This document shows positions 60,544 to 64,000 of a DNA stretch of 64,000 nucleotides, in pieces. Every line of letters begins with the position of its first letter. Positions within the stretch are counted from its first letter, which is position 1. The notes under the pieces were generated by a model. The model ran no database searches, was not told the origin of the DNA, and saw only the letters and a list, made by a program, of their open reading frames with translations. Position numbers and translations under genes: made by a program. This DNA comes from Cognatishimia coralii. Lineage in GTDB: Bacteria; Pseudomonadota; Alphaproteobacteria; Rhodobacterales; Rhodobacteraceae. Where the stretch lies: contig NZ_JBBGAZ010000001.1 in the NCBI RefSeq assembly GCF_037478305.1, positions 744,001-808,000 on the forward strand, in the 5' to 3' direction.

Positions 60544-61395
60544 TTACAGCCACTTGCCCTTGACCGTCTGACGATAAATGCTCGCCAGCCAACCGTTGCC
60601 CCGTGCTTTGGGTTCTAGCCCCTGGCCCGTCAACAGTCGATAGCTGTCTTCATACCATTCGGTCGAGCGGAAGTTATGCCCCAGAATGGCACCCGCGGTC
60701 TGTGCTTCTTCGGTCAGACCCAGCGACAGGTATGCCTCGACCAGTCGATGCAGCGCTTCTGGCGTGTGAGTCGTGGTCTCAAAGTCCTCAACCACAACGC
60801 GGAACCGGTTGATCGAGGCCGCGTAGTTGTCGCGCTTAAGGTAATAGCGTCCGATTTCCATTTCTTTGGCCGCGAGATGATCAAAGGCCAACTCGAACTT
60901 CAGCACAGAAGACCGCGCATATTCGCTGTCTGGATAGGTTTCGATCACAGCGCGCAGGGCTTGCAACGCTTGGAACGTGAGGCCCTGGTCGCGGCCAACT
61001 TCGTCGATCTGATCATAATAGCTGAGCGCCAAGAGGTACTGCGCATAGGCCGCATCGTCATCCACTGGGTAGAAATCGATGAACCGTTGCGCCGCGCTGC
61101 GGCTGTTTTCGTAATCTTTATCAAGATGATAAGCATAGGCCTGCATGATCAACGCGCGCTTGGCGTAGTCGGAATAAGGATAAAGCCGCTCCACTTCCGA
61201 GAAATAGAACGCCGCATCATCCGGCGCGCGGTTTTCGATTTCATATTCGCCGCGCTCATAGATCTGGCGGGCGGTGAAATTCTCAAGCTCTGGATCCGGG
61301 GCAAAGAGGCCTGCACCTCGGTCACCACAGGCCGACAGCAAAAGTGTCGAGGCCAAAAGAACTGATCCCAGTTTGCGTGACATAGAGACTGCCAT
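60544..61395 (-). CDS. bamD: Outer membrane protein assembly factor BamD
   Basis: Lipoprotein of the BAM complex that folds beta-barrel proteins into the outer membrane. The 283 residues start MAVSMSRKLGSVLLASTLLLSACGDR, a lipoprotein signal with lipobox LSAC. The TPR repeats (QIYERGEYEIENRAPDDAAFYF, VERLYPYSDYAKRALIMQAYA, SAAQRFIDFYP) are those of YfiO/BamD. The ATG at 61395 has AAGG eight bases upstream; an ATG seven codons earlier (61416) has none. Confidence 0.95.
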   Translation of the reverse strand: MAVSMSRKLGSVLLASTLLLSACGDRGAGLFAPDPELENFTARQIYERGEYEIENRAPDDAAFYFSEVERLYPYSDYAKRALIMQAYAYHLDKDYENSRSAAQRFIDFYPVDDDAAYAQYLLALSYYDQIDEVGRDQGLTFQALQALRAVIETYPDSEYARSSVLKFELAFDHLAAKEMEIGRYYLKRDNYAASINRFRVVVEDFETTTHTPEALHRLVEAYLSLGLTEEAQTAGAILGHNFRSTEWYEDSYRLLTGQGLEPKARGNGWLASIYRQTVKGKWL

Positions 61396-61510
61396 TCTGT
61401 TTACCTTCTTGAGCATCGCTTAAGACATAATGCGTCCCAAGCGTTTAGCATAGAATGTAGCGAGGAAAAAAGACTTTGGCGACGGGGCATTTGCCCTTGC
61501 CACATCAAAG

Positions 61511-62431
61511 TCACGCGACCGCGGGTACCTCAGAGAGACGCACGCCCATACCCGGCAGTTTTGCGCAAGTGTTTTCAGAGCATTCGACAAAGCTATAGGC
61601 CATAGGATCCGCGAACAGCTTGCGCAGCAAAGCGTTGGTTAGCGCGTGCCCCGCGCGATGGCCTTTATAGGCCCCAAGGATCGGCGCGCCGGCTGTGTAA
61701 AGATCGCCCAGAGCGTCCAGCATCTTGTGGCGTACAGGCTCATCATCGCGACGCAGGCTGCCTGCTTCGATCTTAGAGCCGTCAAAGACAATCGCGTTTT
61801 CACCCGGAACACCACCGAGGGCCAAACCATTGGATTGCATCGCAATCACGTCAGAGCGGCGGCAGAAGGTGCGGCTGTCGCACAACTCACGCACAAAGGT
61901 GCCATTCGCCATATTCAGCGTGTGTTGCTGAACGCCGATGGCTGCGTCTTCGAATTCAATGTGGAAGTCTATTTCCAGATTGTCCGCTGGGGTCAGTTCC
62001 GCCCAAGCATCGCCCACGTCTACACGGATCGGCTTTTCAACTTTGATCGCGCGGATCGGAGAGGTCTGCTCTTGCAGTCCGCGGGACAGGATGGTTTTCA
62101 CAAATGGCGCGCTTGAGCCATCCATGATCGGAACTTCAGGCCCATCAATTTCGATCAGAGCATTATGCACGCCGCAGCCTGCAAGGGCCGCCATGATATG
62201 CTCGATGGTCGAAACAGAAACGCCAGAAGAATTCTTGATTAGGGTGCAGAGAGGAGATTGTTCCACATTGTCCCAACGCGCCGCGATCATCGGATCCCCG
62301 TCCAGCACGTCAACGCGGCGAAACCAGATACCATAGTCGGCAGAGGCGGGTTCAATCACCATACGCACAGGCTTACCAGAATGTAGCCCGACCCCGGTGA
62401 AACGAATTGTAGAACGCAAAGTATTTTGCAC
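61511..62431 (-). CDS. lpxC: UDP-3-O-acyl-N-acetylglucosamine deacetylase
   Basis: Zinc deacetylase (306 aa), the committed step of lipid A synthesis. The zinc His lies in SVSTIEHIMAALAGCGV (residues about 71-88), and HKMLDALGDLYTAGAPILG and GHRAGHALTNALLRKL hold further active-site residues. The substrate UDP-acyl-GlcNAc links to glmU. The start is GTG (62431) with GGGGA six bases upstream. The gap to ftsZ is about 200 bases and contains a terminator, so lpxC should have its own promoter. Confidence 0.96.
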   Translation of the reverse strand: MQNTLRSTIRFTGVGLHSGKPVRMVIEPASADYGIWFRRVDVLDGDPMIAARWDNVEQSPLCTLIKNSSGVSVSTIEHIMAALAGCGVHNALIEIDGPEVPIMDGSSAPFVKTILSRGLQEQTSPIRAIKVEKPIRVDVGDAWAELTPADNLEIDFHIEFEDAAIGVQQHTLNMANGTFVRELCDSRTFCRRSDVIAMQSNGLALGGVPGENAIVFDGSKIEAGSLRRDDEPVRHKMLDALGDLYTAGAPILGAYKGHRAGHALTNALLRKLFADPMAYSFVECSENTCAKLPGMGVRLSEVPAVA

Positions 62432-62591
62432 AGGCAGTCCCCAGTTTTACGGCTCCCCAACCGTAGGGACAGCTCTAAAGGGCGCGGACCGGTGAAACAA
62501 TTCAAAGATTGCGACGGGTCGAAACATGACATGCGCAGATCGGCATATTTTCGCCAAGACATGCATAAGCATTTAATTTAAAACAAATAAA

Positions 62592-62609
62592 GCCGCCTAA
62601 CAAGGCGGC
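62592..62609 (-). terminator. Intrinsic terminator of ftsZ
   Basis: GCCGCCT / AGGCGGC, a perfect 7-bp stem with a 4-base loop, 25 bases past the ftsZ stop. On the minus strand it is followed by TTTATTTGTTTT. Confidence 0.85.
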
Positions 62610-62634
62610 CCTACTTTGTTACAAACTGTAATCT

Positions 62635-64000
62635 TTAGTTGGCTTGACGCCGCAGGAAGGCTGGAATTTCGATACGATCCTGCTCTTCTTCTTCCATTGG
62701 TGCTGGCTGCATTTGCGGCTCTTGGCGCGCGGCCTGAGCGGCGGCGTCCTTGGAATGACCAGTCATGCGACCGATCAAAGAGTTGATACCGAACTTGCGC
62801 TCTTCTGGCTGAGGCGCTGGCTCGACTGCAACGATTTTCTCACGTTCCTGTGGTGCGGAAGGCACTTTTGAAACCGCGGTGCGCAGGCGTGCGAGAGCTT
62901 CAGGGGACGGCGTGCCCGGTGCTGGCGCTTTTGGCGCGACAAAGGCTTCTGGCTCATCGTCCACATATTCTGCCTGCGGCTGGAACTGCGCGACCTGCGG
63001 CTGGTAAGCCGGAGGGGGCAGATCGTCGGTTACGGCTGGAGTCTGCTCTTCGAACAAATCTTCCATCTGGTCCTCAGAGGCCGCTTGTTCTGCATCAAAC
63101 TCGCTGAACAGTGCAGGCTCTTCTTGCGCGGCTACTGGAGCCGCAGCAACTGGCGCTGGTGCGGGCTCTGGTTCCGCTTGTTTCAGAGGCTCGGACAGTT
63201 TGCGGCGCGCCACTGGGGTGTCCATGATGACTTCGCTCGCGTCGATCCCGGTCGCGACGACGGAGACGCGCATGCCACCATCCAAGGACGTGTCCATGGT
63301 GGAGCCGACGATGATATTTGCTTCTGGATCAACTTCTTCGCGGATGCGGTTGGCTGCTTCGTCCAGTTCAAACAGGGTAAGATCTTCGCCGCCGGTGATG
63401 TTGATCAGCACACCACGCGCGCCACGCAGGCTGATTTCGTCCAGCAGTGGGTTGGCAATGGCTTTTTCCGCCGCCTGGATCGCGCGATCTTCGCCGGTAG
63501 CTTCGCCGGTGCCCATCATGGCTTTTCCCATCTCGTCCATCACGGCACGAACGTCTGCAAAGTCGAGGTTGATAAGGCCCGGACGCACCATCAGGTCGGT
63601 CACGCCTTTGACGCCCTGATAAAGAACGTCATCGGCCATCGAGAAGGCTTCGGTGAAGGTAGTTTTCTCATTCGCCAGACGGAACAGGTTCTGGTTTGGA
63701 ATGATGATCAGAGTGTCGACGACCTTCTGAAGCGCCTCAACACCGGCTTCTGCCTGACGCATGCGCTTGGCGCCTTCGAATTGGAATGGCTTGGTGACAA
63801 CCCCAACGGTCAGAACACCCAGCTCGCGGGCCGCTTGTGCAATAATTGGAGCCGCGCCGGTACCGGTGCCGCCGCCCATGCCCGCGGTGATGAAACACAT
63901 GTGAGAGCCAGCCAGGTGATCCACGATCTGTTCGATGCTCTCTTCTGCTGCGGCTGCACCCACGGTTGGTCGTGCCCCGGCACCTAGGCCCTCAGTCGCT
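62635..64000 (-). CDS. ftsZ: Cell division protein FtsZ (N-terminal part cut off)
   Basis: Tubulin-like GTPase that forms the division ring. The window holds the part from about residue 60 on: GLGAGARPTVGAAAAEESIEQ is followed by the GTP-binding signature GMGGGTGTGAAPIIAQ and the synergy-loop region NLDFADVRAVM (T7). The GTPase domain is followed by a long Pro/Ala/Glu/Gln-rich linker and the C-terminal peptide IEIPAFLRRQAN, which binds partner proteins. The start codon lies beyond the right edge. A good terminator follows the stop. Confidence 0.97.
   Translation of the reverse strand, partial: ATEGLGAGARPTVGAAAAEESIEQIVDHLAGSHMCFITAGMGGGTGTGAAPIIAQAARELGVLTVGVVTKPFQFEGAKRMRQAEAGVEALQKVVDTLIIIPNQNLFRLANEKTTFTEAFSMADDVLYQGVKGVTDLMVRPGLINLDFADVRAVMDEMGKAMMGTGEATGEDRAIQAAEKAIANPLLDEISLRGARGVLINITGGEDLTLFELDEAANRIREEVDPEANIIVGSTMDTSLDGGMRVSVVATGIDASEVIMDTPVARRKLSEPLKQAEPEPAPAPVAAAPVAAQEEPALFSEFDAEQAASEDQMEDLFEEQTPAVTDDLPPPAYQPQVAQFQPQAEYVDDEPEAFVAPKAPAPGTPSPEALARLRTAVSKVPSAPQEREKIVAVEPAPQPEERKFGINSLIGRMTGHSKDAAAQAARQEPQMQPAPMEEEEQDRIEIPAFLRRQAN

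Noticed and set aside
1..64000. Mobile element, prophage, defence island or new biosynthetic cluster
   Set aside because: No transposase, integrase, phage, nuclease-helicase or large synthase genes are visible; the content is core metabolism and envelope genes.

Overview
The window reads as chromosomal, housekeeping-rich DNA from an alphaproteobacterium of the order Rhodobacterales (Roseobacter-type Rhodobacteraceae). This rests on the gene content and order: a nuo operon carrying the extra small genes typical of that group, the ftsZ-lpxC-bamD-recN block, cobST cobaltochelatase, a bolA/J-domain pair, a DUF3422 gene, FtsZ ending in an IPAFLRRQ-type tail, high GC and many ATGA start/stop overlaps. 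I see no insertion sequence, prophage, tRNA, rRNA or CRISPR array.

Layout. 1-11996 (minus): NADH dehydrogenase (complex I) operon nuoABCDE-x-x-F-x-x-G-x-H-I-x-J. Six accessory genes lie between the subunits, and nuoJ is cut by the left edge. 12327-19752 (minus): leucine/isovalerate catabolism (liu) operon running liuA-liuB-unknown-liuD-GST-liuE-liuC, with a recognisable promoter and a palindromic operator at liuA. 19819-21725 (minus): a DegT-type PLP enzyme and a Gph-like phosphatase. 21870-29243 (plus): glmU-glmS (UDP-GlcNAc supply), a peroxiredoxin, a PPOX-type flavoprotein, an AlkD-like protein, moaA and waaA. 29240-39392 (minus): DUF3422 membrane protein, pntB and pntA (transhydrogenase), tetR, a PuuD-like amidotransferase, a GlcG-like protein, a Tat-exported agmatine deiminase and glcB (malate synthase G). 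39605-44074 (plus): pepN and two unknown genes. Then come a GNAT acetyltransferase (minus), gatB and a DUF4177 protein (plus), a BolA-like protein (minus), a J-domain protein (plus), DUF2256 plus an iron-sulfur photolyase and msrB (minus), cobS-cobT, an Xaa-Pro aminopeptidase, DUF427 and an MFS transporter (plus). The right end (minus) carries a ClC channel, recN, bamD, lpxC and the C-terminal part of ftsZ, cut by the right edge.

How it works together. The liu operon turns isovaleryl-CoA into acetoacetate and acetyl-CoA. Acetyl-CoA can enter malate through malate synthase G, NADH goes to complex I, and PntAB balances NADPH. GlmUS, WaaA, LpxC and BamD serve envelope building.

No clearly new multi-gene system is present. 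The most interesting signals are: a 46-bp twin-palindrome intergenic repeat (two copies); a helix-hairpin-helix domain shared by NuoE and the neighbouring gene; a low-GC 99-aa gene inside the liu operon that resembles an EF-Tu domain II barrel; a 27-bp nested palindrome between glcB and pepN; a second intergenic repeat found after liuB and after the DegT gene; and three convergent gene pairs whose stop codons share one CTAG. Product names come from motif recognition by eye, without database searches.
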